From Carettochelys insculpta (lineage: Eukaryota > Chordata > Testudines > Carettochelyidae), in assembly GCF_033958435.1 (NCBI RefSeq), contig NC_134152.1, positions 13,750,001 to 13,814,000 on the forward strand: a DNA stretch of 64,000 nt. Direction: 5' to 3'. A model generated the notes under the pieces. That model was not told the DNA's origin. It made no database searches and saw nothing but the letters and a program-made list of their open reading frames with translations. Of the stretch, positions 22,708 to 33,480 are shown piece by piece. Within the stretch, counting starts at the first letter, position 1; each line of letters starts with the position of its first letter. Position numbers and translations under genes: made by a program.

Positions 22708-23290
22708 GCAATACTGCATTCCTGGTGAAGAGCACGAGATTAGTGACACTATTGCTGTGTTGCTACAGGCGGATATTATTTGCCCCACGCTGAGCACCTT
22801 CAACAGCCCCATCTGGCCAGTGAAGAAGCCAGATGGATTGTGGCGCATAACAGTGAACTATTGGAAACTCAATAAGGTGACCCTGGAGCTTACGGCTATA
22901 GTTCTGGACATGGTTACCATCCTGGAGTGCATCACTGTGGCGGCCTTGCCGTGGCATGCTGTCATAGACCTGGCCAATGTGTTTTTCTCTATTAACATTC
23001 ATCCCGAGAGTCAAGAGCAGTTTGCCTTCATGTGGCTAACAAAGCAGTACATGTTTACTGTGTTACCTCAGGGCTTTAAGCACTCCCCAATGATCTGCCA
23101 TCAGTTAGTGCAGGCCGATCTGGACTGCCTGGACCTCCCTGACCGGATGGCCTGCTACCACTACATTGACGTTATAATCTCGGGACCAAATGAACTAACT
23201 GTTCAGGCTGCCCTAGACGCAGTCGTAACAGGAGCTCGTGCAAAAAGCCACCCTGTGAAACTGAACGCAGAAGCACCAACGAGCTTTTGA
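22526..23290 (+). pseudogene. Retroviral reverse transcriptase, partial
   Basis: The sequence from about 22600 encodes fingers and palm: SPIWPVKKPDG, a W-R-ITVNYWKLNKVT-like stretch, and LPQGFKHSP. The catalytic YXDD box reads YIDV (23162-23173), so the second aspartate is lost. The frame then runs into a deletion or shift at about 23240, where the thumb is missing, before the connection region starts at 23307. Confidence 0.85.
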
Positions 23291-23306
23291 CCTCTGCAAA
23301 GAGGCA

Positions 23307-24074
23307 GTGGTGGCACACGCCCACCTCACTGCACCACTGCAGGGCCAACCATTTGAAGTGGAGGTAACAACCGTCGGCGATGTGGCATCCTGGGGTCTGT
23401 GGCAGCAGGTAGGAACCCAGAGAAAAGAACCTATCGGCTTCTGGTCACAAACCCTCCGTGGAGCCGAAAGCGGGTACACCCCCCTGGAAAAGCAGATCCT
23501 AGCAGTGGTGTGGGCTTTGCAGGACACTGAGTGGGTCACGGGCGTCGCCCCTGTTACTGTACGGACCCCAATCTCCTTAATGGGGTGGGTCATGGATACC
23601 TCTGAGCGTGCACATATGGGAGTGGCCCAAGCAGCTACCCACTTCAAGTGGAAACACTATTTACAGCAGCGCATGCGCTTGGGAGCCTCCACCCTTACTG
23701 CTCTACACGCTCTTCTCCTGGGAGCCATTACTTTTCAGCATGATCCCCAGCTAACGGATGAGCTACCCGCCGTCGACCCGCCAGTAACCCCCTCGCCGGT
23801 GGCAGAGGCACCTCTGCTGGGTACTGTGCCTAAGGAGAGGAGAGGAAGCATCTGGGTAACCGATGGGTCTGCTACGTACACCTCGACGGGACAGAAACAG
23901 TGGCAAGCAGTGGCATATGCCCCCTATAAGGATGAAATCACCTTTGCCTGGGGAACAGGTAACTCAAGCCAATGGGCAGAGTTGCGGGCAGCGACACTGG
24001 CGGTGGAAGCTGGGCAAGCAGAGACCTTTATATATACTGACAGCTGTGTAGTCTACAAGGGTCTGAGCACCTGA
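23307..24074 (+). pseudogene. Retroviral connection domain and RNase H
   Basis: Begins with the connection region (FEVEVTTVGDVASWGLWQQ, then PIGFWSQTL, YTPLEKQILAVVWAL) and ends with RNase H: VTDGSA, AELRA and YTDSC carry three of the four acidic active-site residues. A stop at 24072-24074 ends the domain before the last aspartate. The RNase H tail seems to continue in another frame to about 24160, after which integrase should follow but is absent. Confidence 0.85.
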
Positions 24075-24136
24075 GTGACGATGTGGGAAGCCAAGGAATG
24101 GAAGATAGCGGATCACCCCCTCTGGGGTGCTGACTT

Positions 24137-24679
24137 ATGGCAACAACTCTTAGCTTTTGCTCGGCAGCAGCCCTAATCTTTGCTTTTGGAGGTTTTTCTG
24201 GTCTGTTGGGCCATGACTATTACACTATAACCCACCTTGCATGTGCCCTCACTAAAACTATCAACCTCGCCTCCATTCTCATTGCGGCCCTCAATCAGGA
24301 ACTCGGGGAGATGCGTAAAGGAGTGATACAGAACCGCATGGCTATAGAGTATCTCCTTTTGCGACATGGACACAAGTGCTCTGAGTTTGAAGGTATGTGT
24401 TGTTTCAATATCACTGATGTCAGTAACACAGTGGAGACCAATTTAAATCGTTTGGAAGCCCTGGCTCAGGGCATCCAGCAAAGCCAGGGAAGTAGTTGGC
24501 TTTGGTCCTGGTTAGGCTCACTATGGGGCTGGGTAGCCCATTTGGTGCAAATCCTATTCCTTGGGCTCTTATGCCTCTGCGCCGGATATATCGGTCTCAT
24601 TTGCTGTTGTCAAGTCTGTTACATAGGTGTACGCTGTGTTGCCAGAAGAGCATCAACCTTCTCACTCGATTCCTACTAG
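24137..24679 (+). pseudogene. env transmembrane subunit remnant
   Basis: A 180-codon frame whose central part matches a retroviral transmembrane glycoprotein: heptad-repeat-like region, CX6CC motif (CSEFEGMCC, about residues 81-89), an N-glycosylation site just after it (NIT), a tryptophan-rich stem (WLWSWLGSLWGW) and a hydrophobic anchor with a cysteine-rich cytoplasmic edge. The first 30 or so codons are probably RNase H tail and junction sequence. The surface subunit is deleted. Distinct from the env remnant at 2814-3832. Confidence 0.8.
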
Positions 24680-24712
24680 CCTCGGGATTCACAAAGGGGT
24701 CGCGGGGAGGAG

Positions 24713-25160
24713 TGTAGGGTGCAGGAAGATTTTGTAATGGTCGAGAGTGCAGTCCGACCCCTCTGTGAACCCTCCGAAGAATCTAAAACAGACCAGTCTG
24801 TGCAAGGTGAGAAGCTGCAAAACACATAACCCTGCCAAGGCAACAACTGCAAAACAAAGGACGCTTGCCAAAGCTTCAAGGCTACGCTGGCGGTAGGCCA
24901 CCAGAGATAGTGAGCGTAATGCATAGGCAATTTTAAGCAATCTTATGTCAATTAGTTTAAGCTTTATTAGTTAGTGTTAGGAGGCCTGTTACAGAGCCTC
25001 TCCCCCGAGCGAAGTTCTGACGCGTCGGGTTTTCCCCCACTGGTGACTGCAGCATTTCTGGGGCTCCTGTCACGGGTGTCACGCTTTCAATAAACCAAAC
25101 ATAGCACTCGCCTTCTGGGTGCAGCCTCATTTCTGGGGAACCTGAGCCTGGTTGGTTACA
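24713..25160 (+). repeat. 3' LTR of the tRNA-Ser provirus
   Basis: Starts TGTAGGGTGC and ends GTTGGTTACA like the 5' LTR; 448 bases long, shorter mainly because the C run is missing. A purine-rich GGGGAGGAG lies directly upstream and is the likely polypurine tract. Confidence 0.9.
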
Positions 25161-25218
25161 TCACCAATCCAATTGTAGTGCTGCACTGAAGAATGGTTGG
25201 TTTCGTGAAGCGCTTAAG

Positions 25219-25644
25219 GCTACATCTACTCGAGTGTTTTTCTGGTAAAAATGGCCTTTTCTCAAAAAGACCCGTGGAGCGTCTACATGCAAAATGCGCT
25301 TTGTCAACAAAACCCAACATATCCACCAGCAGCATTATGCCTCTCCACGTCCAGGTATAATGCCTTCACTGACAGTTTTCTGCCTGCAAAAAAGCTGTGT
25401 AGACGCTCCAGGAGGGCCCTGTCGGGAAACAGGGCTTCTGGTTCACCAGGCATACCTGTTTGCTGAGCTTCCCATTGGCTGTTCTGTGGAGAGAGTGGCT
25501 GGGCAACGTGGCCATTGTCTGTCAACAGAGCGGGTTGCTCTTTTGATCCGCTTTTGTGTGCGTGTGTGATATGTCGACAGAAGTTTTGCTGGAAGATCTT
25601 TTCCAACAAATATCGACAGAGCACTGTAGTGTAGACGTACCCTA
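25219..25644. mobile_element. Non-autonomous DNA transposon (MITE), tentative
   Basis: Ends GCTACATCTACTCGAGTG and, from the right, GTACGTCTACACTACAGTG form an imperfect terminal inverted repeat, a type seen again at 27547. No clear target duplication. Confidence 0.45.
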
Positions 25645-26276
25645 GGTGTATACGTGTAAAGTTTTCTATCCAGTAGGTTATCTTAAGACACTATGTATCC
25701 TACAGATAACATGGTGTGTGCCCACATCACTAAAACTATACTGAACATAATGTAGTCTTTCTTGGTTCAGAAGGCACATCATGATTATCATGATCAACAT
25801 CAATTATTATTATAGATGTAGGAGGTGTAGGACATTGCATCTGTAATGACCCTAGAAAACACCTTGGAAGCTGCTTAGTTGAATAAATCTCTGATTTCAT
25901 TTTGCTTTCTTGACTTCTGCCTCATTTGCATACAAATGGATTGCAGAAAATGCAGTTGCTTTATATGCTGGGCAGTGTGCTAGCCACAATTACTAGACTG
26001 AAGATTTATATTTGGAGATATCAGTAATGCTGGATAATTGAGTTTCTGGTTTATTGAGAGCTGGATAACAGAACTGTTACTTTATCACTTTGTACAGGTT
26101 TCAGAAGGATCTCATTTTTAACCATCTAGGCTCTGTATTGTGCTTCATTGACATCAGCCTTTCAGGGTTTCCAGTTCTTTGTATGTTCTGGATCTGAGTG
26201 CTGTTGGTGTTTTCGGTGTCGGGCTGATGCAGAGAATGGTGTAGTAAAATCTTTTTAATGCACTTTGACCAGGAAA
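25645..26276. other. Intron sequence, no gene seen
   Basis: AT-rich; nothing recognised. Confidence 0.45.
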
Positions 26277-26284
26277 CTTTAGAA

Positions 26285-26626
26285 CAGGGGTGAGCAAACT
26301 TTTTATGTCAGGCCATACTTTTCATCCCTGCAATTAGCAGGGCCTCCTCAACCTGTCTTATGTAATAATACAAACCAATGGAAATTTCGCTTATGTTCAT
26401 ATGGGAAAAAAAATCATCTTGGCATGTGTAAGAAAATAAGTATGTAGAATATAAAAACTTTGATTAATCACTTTACAAATGTGAATACACATACATAAAC
26501 CAGTAACCTATTCAACATTTTAATGAGATGGATGAGCCTGAGACCCAGCAGCCAATTGTGCTGCACCCCCTTACAAAATTTCACACCTCTGCAAAGGGGT
26601 CCCCTCTCCCACTTTGCACACCCCTG
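26285..26626. mobile_element. hAT MITE
   Basis: A 342-base element with ends CAGGGGTGAGCAAACTTTTT and TTTGCACACCCCTG. Flanks CTTTAGAA (26277-26284) and CTGTAGAA (26627-26634) are an 8-base duplication with one mismatch. Confidence 0.8.
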
Positions 26627-26634
26627 CTGTAGAA

Positions 26635-27546
26635 AACTAACCTTTTTCTTGTTTACAAAATTCAGTAATTAGGCAGTGAAGGCACAATGTATTTGATTTT
26701 TGCAATAAGTATACTTAAGAATATTATTCTGAAGATCGTGAACTGTTAATAGTTCACGACCTCACAGAAACGTCTATTGAATATTAGAGAAATTTAGGAA
26801 CAAGTGAATTTATATGCATCTTATAAACATTCAATATGCAGATATAATTCTACTGTAGGTTTTTTACCTGTTAATTTGTCATCTCTGAATAATATTCTGT
26901 ATTTTGTAAATTGGGACATCTTTTGTGTTTTGCTTTGTAAAGAGCTGCCTCTATTAGCAATGGTCCAATCCTGAATAAAAGAGGAAGGTTCTGCAGCTGT
27001 ATTAGCTACCCACTCAACTAAAACCTTCCTGTGCCAGAAACAGTTCCGTTAAACCAAAAACTGAGGTCAGGAGGCTCAGCTGGAGTTCAAAACCCAGGTA
27101 TGTCAGATCTAAATGAAAATTGGGATCTTAAGGCATTGAATCCTAAAGACCAAGTTGGTAACAAGAGTAGGGATGTGGAATTTATGTACTTTGTATGGTA
27201 CAAGGAAAGCTGGAATATGTTACATGAGAATTGAAAAAATATCACCTGGTAATATTTTGTATCATTGTATATTTGTATAGAGTAGCAAGCCATTTTCTGA
27301 TGGTTCTAGAATCACATTGAGGAGGAAGAATGCATGCTAAAGATATAGGAATTATTCTGAAAAACATCATAGTGAAGACCATGATGTTGGCTTGGGAGCT
27401 AGTGGATGATAGAATAGTACCAGCTAGTACCATTTTCTTCTGGCAGGAGAATTTAAAGTCTCACAAGGACATCCCCAGTGAATGCTGCTCTCAACAAGCT
27501 AGAGCATATGTGTACACTCGAGAGAGAATTTTCTTTGAGGATGTCA
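26635..27546. other. Intron sequence, no gene seen
   Basis: AT-rich with short open frames only (for example 27031-27234). None has convincing splice sites or similarity. Confidence 0.45.
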
Positions 27547-28179
27547 GGCTACATCTACACTGAGATAAAATCGAATTTATTAAAATCAATTTTGTAACAC
27601 TTGGTTTTATAAATTCAAATTGAACTATCCTCCTATCCCCACAAATTCCACACAAAGTCAACTTACTGCTGTCACACTCTATCCCCAGACATTGACTGTT
27701 GCAGCAGTGCATTGTGGAAACCTATCCCACAGTTCCCTCAGCCCCATAGCATTCTGGGTATTTTTGCTGGTGCAGTATGGGGAAAAAAATTCCCTGCAAG
27801 TGGTTGTGGGTATGTGATGTCATCTTCCCACATTCCTTGCCCTCATTCCCCTCTCATTAGAAGCAAACAGCCATTTTTCCAGAAGAAGAGTAGGGAACCA
27901 CAATGTGTGTGTGCACTGGGATCACCCAGATGACTATGCCATGTCATCTACTTTTCAGCTGCTCCCCTCCCATCCCTTGAAACCACAGTATGACACGAAA
28001 GAAACAAAGATTGGAAAGAAAGCATCAACAAAGATTGCCAAATTAACTGACATCTCTTGCTTTTATAACTGAATTATCAAAAGATTTTACAAAAAGCCAC
28101 AGGTGTCTTAGTCTTCTCAACTGGCCCTCCAGCCACTCTCCCTCCTCCGTTGATTCCAGAAACACGATTCCTGAAAATA

Positions 28180-29004
28180 CAGTCTTCCCCCGCCTTACAA
28201 GGGTAATTAGTTCCTGAAAAACCCCTCTTAGGGCAAAATTCTTGTAAGTCGAAAATGTAATTACCATTAATTTCAATGGGAAAAAATTTTGTGTTCCTGA
28301 GCCCCAAAATTTACACGCATTTATGCTAAACCACCACCAAATCCCATTAAATCCGGTGCAAGGGGGTGGGCAGGGCAGAGCAGGGCCCAGGGAGGCAGCC
28401 GGGTCTGAGCGCAGCTTAGTTTAAGCAGGGAAGGGGTGTTGCCAGGGGCTGGCCGTGCGGGGAGCTAGGCAGGCACGGGGCCCCGGTTGACAAGGGGTGA
28501 TGCCTTGCTTGTGTGGGGCTGCACAGCAGAGAGGACCTGCTGGCGGCAGCTGAGGTGGCACCGGCGAGCGAGCCAGGCACTAAATGGGAGGGAACACTGC
28601 AGACGACGAGCAGCGCCCAAGGCACAGCTACACAGGGTGGGCAGCGGTGGCCCCCTAGCGGCTCAGGGGTGAGTGGCAGCAGCGGGGCCAGGATGGGCTG
28701 CGCGCCCAGCATCCACGTCTCGCAGAGCGGCATGATCTACTGCCAGGACTCGGACAAGTCTACCTCCCCACACCAGACTGCCGTCCTCTTGCAGGGCGCC
28801 GCTGCCCCCCTGCATGGCCTCTTCGTCAAGACTAATGCGGCCAGCTCCATCCCCTCAGTGCTTGCCTACCAGAGCTGCCAGCCTCCAGATCAGTCCTTGT
28901 AAATGCGAAGAAATGCCTCGTAAGCTGAAGTAGGGGTATTAAATGAAACTCCTTGTAAAATCGAATTCTTGTAACTCGAATGGGTGTATCTCGGGGTATG
29001 ACTG
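28180..29004. mobile_element. Tigger/mariner-like non-autonomous transposon carrying a host exon
   Basis: An 825-base element with ends CAGTCTTCCCCCGCCTTACA and, from the right, CAGTCATACCCCGAGATACA, flanked by TA on both sides (28178-28179 and 29005-29006). CAGT ends with a TA duplication are typical of the Tc1/mariner-pogo (Tigger) group, and the interior motif TTCAATGGGAAAA is also Tigger-like. The middle, about 28350-28900, is GC-rich and unlike the AT-rich ends: it holds a copy of a host first exon. No transposase. Confidence 0.75.
28693..28902 (+). pseudogene. Captured fragment resembling PDE8B exon 1
   Basis: The frame from ATG 28693 starts [13 protein letters not shown] and continues with IYC.DSD, SP.QT, QG.AAPL.GLFV.T.AA, which follows the N-terminus of phosphodiesterase 8B as I remember it, residue by residue for about 53 positions to about 28857. 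PDE8B is a cAMP-specific phosphodiesterase; this segment is only its myristoylation/N-terminal leader, without PAS or catalytic domains. The remaining frame ([11 protein letters not shown]) differs from PDE8B and ends at 28902. The GC-rich sequence upstream (28350-28692) may be PDE8B 5' UTR. PDE8A shares only the first eight or so residues, so PDE8B fits better. Confidence 0.75.
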
Positions 29005-29550
29005 TAATACAGGGACAATGCAAAGCTGAGAAGGATAATGAAGGTTTGGAAAAAAGACATTTTGTGAGGTGGAGTTTTTGGCTTCCCAGTTCATTACACA
29101 GATGTGTCCAACACAGGAGATGGAGCTCACCAAATTTGCCCACATATGAATGACTCTGTGCCCTGGCATCACCCAGGAGTCTGTGTTAACTCAACTGGCC
29201 CTCCAGCCAGTTGTTGTTGTCTTAAGAAAGCCATTTCATAAGGAATTCACCAAAAGAAACGAAGACTGGAAAGAAAGCATCAACAGAGATCACCAAATTA
29301 ACTGCAATCTCTTGCTTTTATAACAGAACTATCGAAGGTTTTTCAAAAAGCAGCAGGTGTCTGAGCCTTCTCAACTGGCCCTCCAGCCGCCATCCCCCCT
29401 CCCTTGATTCCAGAGCATGATCTCTGAAACTACTACAAGAACAATGCAAATCTTGAAGAAAGAGGAGGATAGGAGAGGTTTGGAAAAAAGATATTTTTGA
29501 TGCAGGATTTTTGGCTTCCCACTTCACTACACACAGGTGCTTCATTGAAT

Positions 29551-30566
29551 TAAGGGGCTGTGGAGTCTTAGGTTAAAGGGCCAGTTGACATGGTCCCGTC
29601 AGTGTTGCTCAGGCAGGTGGGTCAGCTCCAGTTGACTGTGTGGGGGCCAGCCCCCCCGCCATCGCCTTAGGAGTTTGTGAGATCTTAAGTTGAAGGGCCA
29701 ATTGGCATGGTCCCTTTAGCATTGCTAAGGTGGTGGGGAGGTCCCCTGAAATCTGTGGTTCTGGGAGTAGACTTCCCCCCACTGGCAGCGAGCCCCCAAA
29801 AATCTTTCTTGCCTTTGGAGCCCTCACCTCACGCAAGACAGGACATGGTGCTTTCTGGCAGCATGGTCAATGCTGAACAGCAGGCATGCCCTTTTACTGG
29901 GTCAGGGGCTAGCCATGTGATGTGGATAAGTGCAGGAAAGACCTTAACTGCATGGCACCTTTTGGGGAGGAAGCGGCTGCAACGAGAACTGCTGAAAAGA
30001 AGTTTCTGGGCCTCATACAAGCCCAACCCCCACCGCCTAGCTGCCACATGGTGAGGTGAGGAAGAGGTTGGCACCAGTGCTGAAAAAAAAAATCCAAGTG
30101 CGCAGCTTACAGAACCATGAACTCAGTGTTGGGGCTATTTTTATTGCATAGATGCACCCACTGCACTGACAGCACAGAAAGAAAGGAGCTTCTCAGCCTC
30201 TCTTACAAGCATGATCCCACAGGCTAGCTGCCACTGGCTTCCTGGTGCCGAATTCAACTTTGTGGGCTTCCTGTTACCTAATTCTTGTACACCTGGAGAG
30301 CCGTGGAGATGGAAGTGGCCAGAGCATACAACCGTGGAGCATTGTGGGGCACCTCTGGAGGCTAATAAAGTCTATTAAAAGACATGAGTTTCCACACTAA
30401 CCTTAATTTGAATTTGAATTTGGATGTCGAGTCGCTTCTCACAGTTTTATAATATCAACTTTAGCACTGCCTAAAATCAACATAATGGTATTTACAGTGA
30501 AGGCAGTGACATTGGCAAATTGAGCTTGCTGCCTTAAATTTGACTTTGTCGCGTAGTGTACACACA
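29551..30566. other. No gene seen
   Basis: Moderately GC-rich sequence, part of the tentative element at 27547-30567; open frames here (for example 29707-30054) have no recognisable similarity. Confidence 0.4.
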
Positions 30567-30567
30567 G

Positions 30568-31296
30568 TCTAACTCAGAGAATCAGTGTTGGCTTAGACCA
30601 GTCTTTTAGTGTTATAGCAATAAATTAATTCAGAATCAAAGAAATGCAGATTAGATTGCGTTTAGCAACTGTTCCAGTGGTTTACAGGACCTGTGTGGAA
30701 AACAGATGGCCAAACTTGAAGAAAACTGTATTGAGAAAGGAGAGGAGGTAGCAGCCCTCTGGAGATATTGAAGAAAGATGCTCAGATTACATCTGGAACA
30801 TAGGGAGGGATTGATAAATGAGCAGCAATGAAGGTATAAAATGAACAAATGAACAGGACATGGGCAGAACTGCTAGAGGCAGGTACAATATAAAGTGAGA
30901 AAGACAAAAATTAAGAAAAGAGATGCAGGTAAGATAAACATGGTTTCAGAAGGCAACTGCAGAGACAGTGGAATCAGCACAGAAGTGGAGGTATTTCAAG
31001 CAGTTCTATAGAATAAGGCAAGACCTCTCCAGAAAAGTCAGGACATCCCAGGTGATTCCCATGAGAAACTGAGGCAGATGTATAAAATGTCTGAAGAACA
31101 AGTCAGACTCTACAAAGAACATTTTAGTTTCATGTTCAACTGTCTCATAATGATGAAATAGCTGCAGCTCTCGGGTCCTCCCCCCTTTAGGAAGTTTGGA
31201 AAGAAAAATTGAAAAAATAATCACGACAATGGGTGGAAGCATGGAGACTGGTCTTGGATCTGGATGTTACTAAGTTTCTGCTGATTTTTATTATTA
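30568..31296. other. Intron sequence, no gene seen
   Basis: Nothing recognised. Confidence 0.45.
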
Positions 31297-31512
31297 TGAA
31301 CCACAGAATCGTAGGGCTGGAAGGGACCTCAGGATGTCACCTAGGTCAGCTCCCTGCTTCAAGCAGGATCAACCTCCACTAAGTTATCCCAGCCAGGACC
31401 TTGTCTAGCCAGGACTTTAAAAACCTCGAGGGATGGAGAATCCACCACCTCTCTAGGCAACGCATTCCAATGCTTCACCATCCTCTTGGTGAATCGCTTG
31501 CTAATGTTAAGA
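31297..31512 (-). repeat. CR1 LINE 3' end fragment, reverse orientation
   Basis: The minus strand shows the CR1 C-terminal and 3' UTR region; landmarks on the + strand are CCACAGAATCGTAGGGCTGG, AAGGGACCTCAGGATGTCAC and GGATGGAGAATCCACC. It is a different CR1 subfamily from the copies at 860 and 11765. Confidence 0.8.
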
Positions 31513-32589
31513 AGTTGTTAGTTGTAAGGGGTTATTATGAGTTATTAGCTTTGTTTTGAGCAATCTATGAAAAGATTTATCAGATTGTGTAATTTGGACA
31601 AATGCAGAGAGCTTTTCCAAGAGCTGGGAGGCTGACCCAGCAGCTAGGAGGAAGGCTGGCCACCAAACACCTGCTGCTGACCACACAACACCATCTCAGA
31701 CTATATCTATATCTATCTGTATCAGGGTTCTTCTATTGCTATTTTAAATGTTTTTTTGAGCCTCAAAAACATTTTGGATGAAGTCCCCATTGATTTATTT
31801 CTTGAATCCACCTGGCGATGGGAAAAAGTAAGGTACCATAATTTTGTGTTAAGAAAACCCAAGTTAACATACCCAGTGTGTGAGCAGCACAGGATGAATT
31901 TAAATCTAAGGTAAGGCTGTAGTGATTTGTTGAGTTTAACAGTACAAGTTGAACTTCTCTAATCTGGAACTCTCACATCCTAGCAAACTCTATAGTCTGG
32001 CATGGTTTTAGTTAGTTGAATGACTGCTTACCAAAGCAGTGGCCAAGTTTCCCATGGTTCCATAAAGTTTGTTTGCAGCCACCAGTTCTGGCCTTGGAAC
32101 TCAAAGTAGTACATGGCCTCCACAGGTGACCTCTTGAGTGGTGTGCTGGGGGATGGCAGGCAGGGAGCCTGCCTGAGGTTCCTGCTGAGTCACAGTATGG
32201 TGACAGACTGCAGGCAGGGCCCAATTTTGTCCACCTCTGTATGGGTGCCTAAGTAAATTAAGCTACTCTTGCTCTTAAATTTTTACTGTCTTCACATTAA
32301 TGCTAACAACTGCCTCTGTTCTCAGTGGTTGTTGGAAATAGGAATTTAACTGCAAAAGAGAATATAGTTAATTATCAGGACTGGGAATAATATGTTAGTT
32401 CTTTGAACATGTATAATGTCTAGAAAAATAGATAACACTGGCAGTGGTGGTAGCACCCATATTGTGAGCTAAATGCTTCAAAAACATTGAATTAATTTCT
32501 TGAAAATACAGAATAGTATGTTGTACCTATATATCCAAAGTATCATGATCTTTTGGGATCCTATCAAGAATAGGATCTAGAAGAAATAG
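31513..32589. other. Intron sequence, no gene seen
   Basis: Contains a short CTATAT/CTATCT repeat near 31700-31725; nothing else recognised. Confidence 0.45.
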
Positions 32590-33480
32590 AATAATTAGAA
32601 TAATAGAACTGGATGGAGCTTTGCACTCATGGCAGGACCAAGCACCTGACAGGTGTTTGTCTAACCTGTTCTTAAAAATATCCATTAATACAGATCGCAC
32701 AAACTCCCCAGGCAATTGATCTCCATGCTTAAACACCCTGGAAGTTAGGAAATTCTTCCCAATGTTCAGTGTAAACCTTCCTTGCTGTAATTCGAGCCGA
32801 TGGCTTCTTGTCCTATCATCAGAATTCAAGGAGAATAATTTTTCTCACTCCTCCTTGAAAACAGCATTTCAGGTACTTGAAAGCTTATTGTCTTGGTCCA
32901 TTTCAGTCTTCTCTTTTCCAGACTAAACAAACCCGGTTCTTTCAATTGTCCCTTATAGGTCATGTTTTCGAGATGTTTAATAACTTTTGTTGTTCTTCTC
33001 TTGACCTTCTCCAGTTCGTCCACATCTTTTCTGAAATTTTGTGCCCAGAACTGTACACAGTACTGCAGTTAAGGTCTAATCAGTGCAGAGCAGAGTGCAA
33101 GGATTGTCTCATGTTTTGCTTACAGCACACGTGTTAATACACCGCAGAATATTTGCCCTTTTTGCTCAATAGTGTCACACGGCTCATATTTTGTTTGTGG
33201 TTTACTATGACCCCTCTGATCCCTTTCTGCAGTACTCCTTAGACCGTCATTTCCCATTTTATATCTGTATAACTGATTTTCCTACCTAAGTGGAGTACTT
33301 CGCATTTGTCGTTATTGAATTTCATTCTGTTTGCCTCAGACCTTTTCTCCAGTTTGTCCAGATCATTCTGAATTGTAATTGTCTTGTCCTCCAAACCTCT
33401 CCCAGCTTTGTATCCTCTGCAAACTTTATAAAAATACTCTCTATGCTATTATCTAAATCACTGATAAAGATATTGAACAG
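32527..33480 (-). pseudogene. CR1 reverse transcriptase, heavily decayed
   Basis: The minus strand has recognisable pieces of the CR1 C-terminal domain at 32826-33023 and 32590-32829, with several stops and shifts between them. The catalytic box region near 33400-33430 is no longer open. More diverged than the copies at 860 and 11877. Confidence 0.7.

Larger units (their letters stand above)
20219..25160 (+). mobile_element. Defective endogenous retrovirus primed by tRNA-Ser
   Basis: A 4.9 kb provirus bounded by two LTRs, with primer-binding site, gag, protease, reverse transcriptase, RNase H and an env transmembrane piece in retroviral order. Flanking 5-mers TCGCC (20214-20218) and TCACC (25161-25165) look like a target duplication that differs by one CpG transition. 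Integrase and the surface part of env are missing: RNase H sequence passes within about 60 bases into the env transmembrane region. Several frameshifts are present, so the copy is dead by itself. Confidence 0.9.
27997..29550 (+). repeat. Tandem duplication, first copy split by a DNA transposon
   Basis: Two related copies: 27997-28179 with 29005-29125, and 29252-29550. Shared landmarks are GGAAAGAAAGCATCAAC, CAACTGGCCCTCCAGCC and GGTTTGGAAAAAAGA. The second copy has no insertion where the first carries the element at 28180-29004, so the duplication units show occupied and empty states. Confidence 0.7.
27547..30567. mobile_element. Possible large DNA transposon with terminal inverted repeats, tentative
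   Basis: The left end GGCTACATCTACACTGAGA resembles the reverse complement of the right end (AGACTGTGTGTACACTACGCG), and both are followed by a TCGAATTT or TCAAATTT block. The 3.0 kb between holds a tandem duplication and a Tigger-like insertion. The inverted ends are imperfect and no target duplication is visible. Confidence 0.35.

Noticed and set aside
28513..28902. PDE8B as a resident host gene
   Set aside because: The frame lies wholly within a transposon with TA duplications, has no splice donor at the expected exon end and no other PDE8B exon is in the window.
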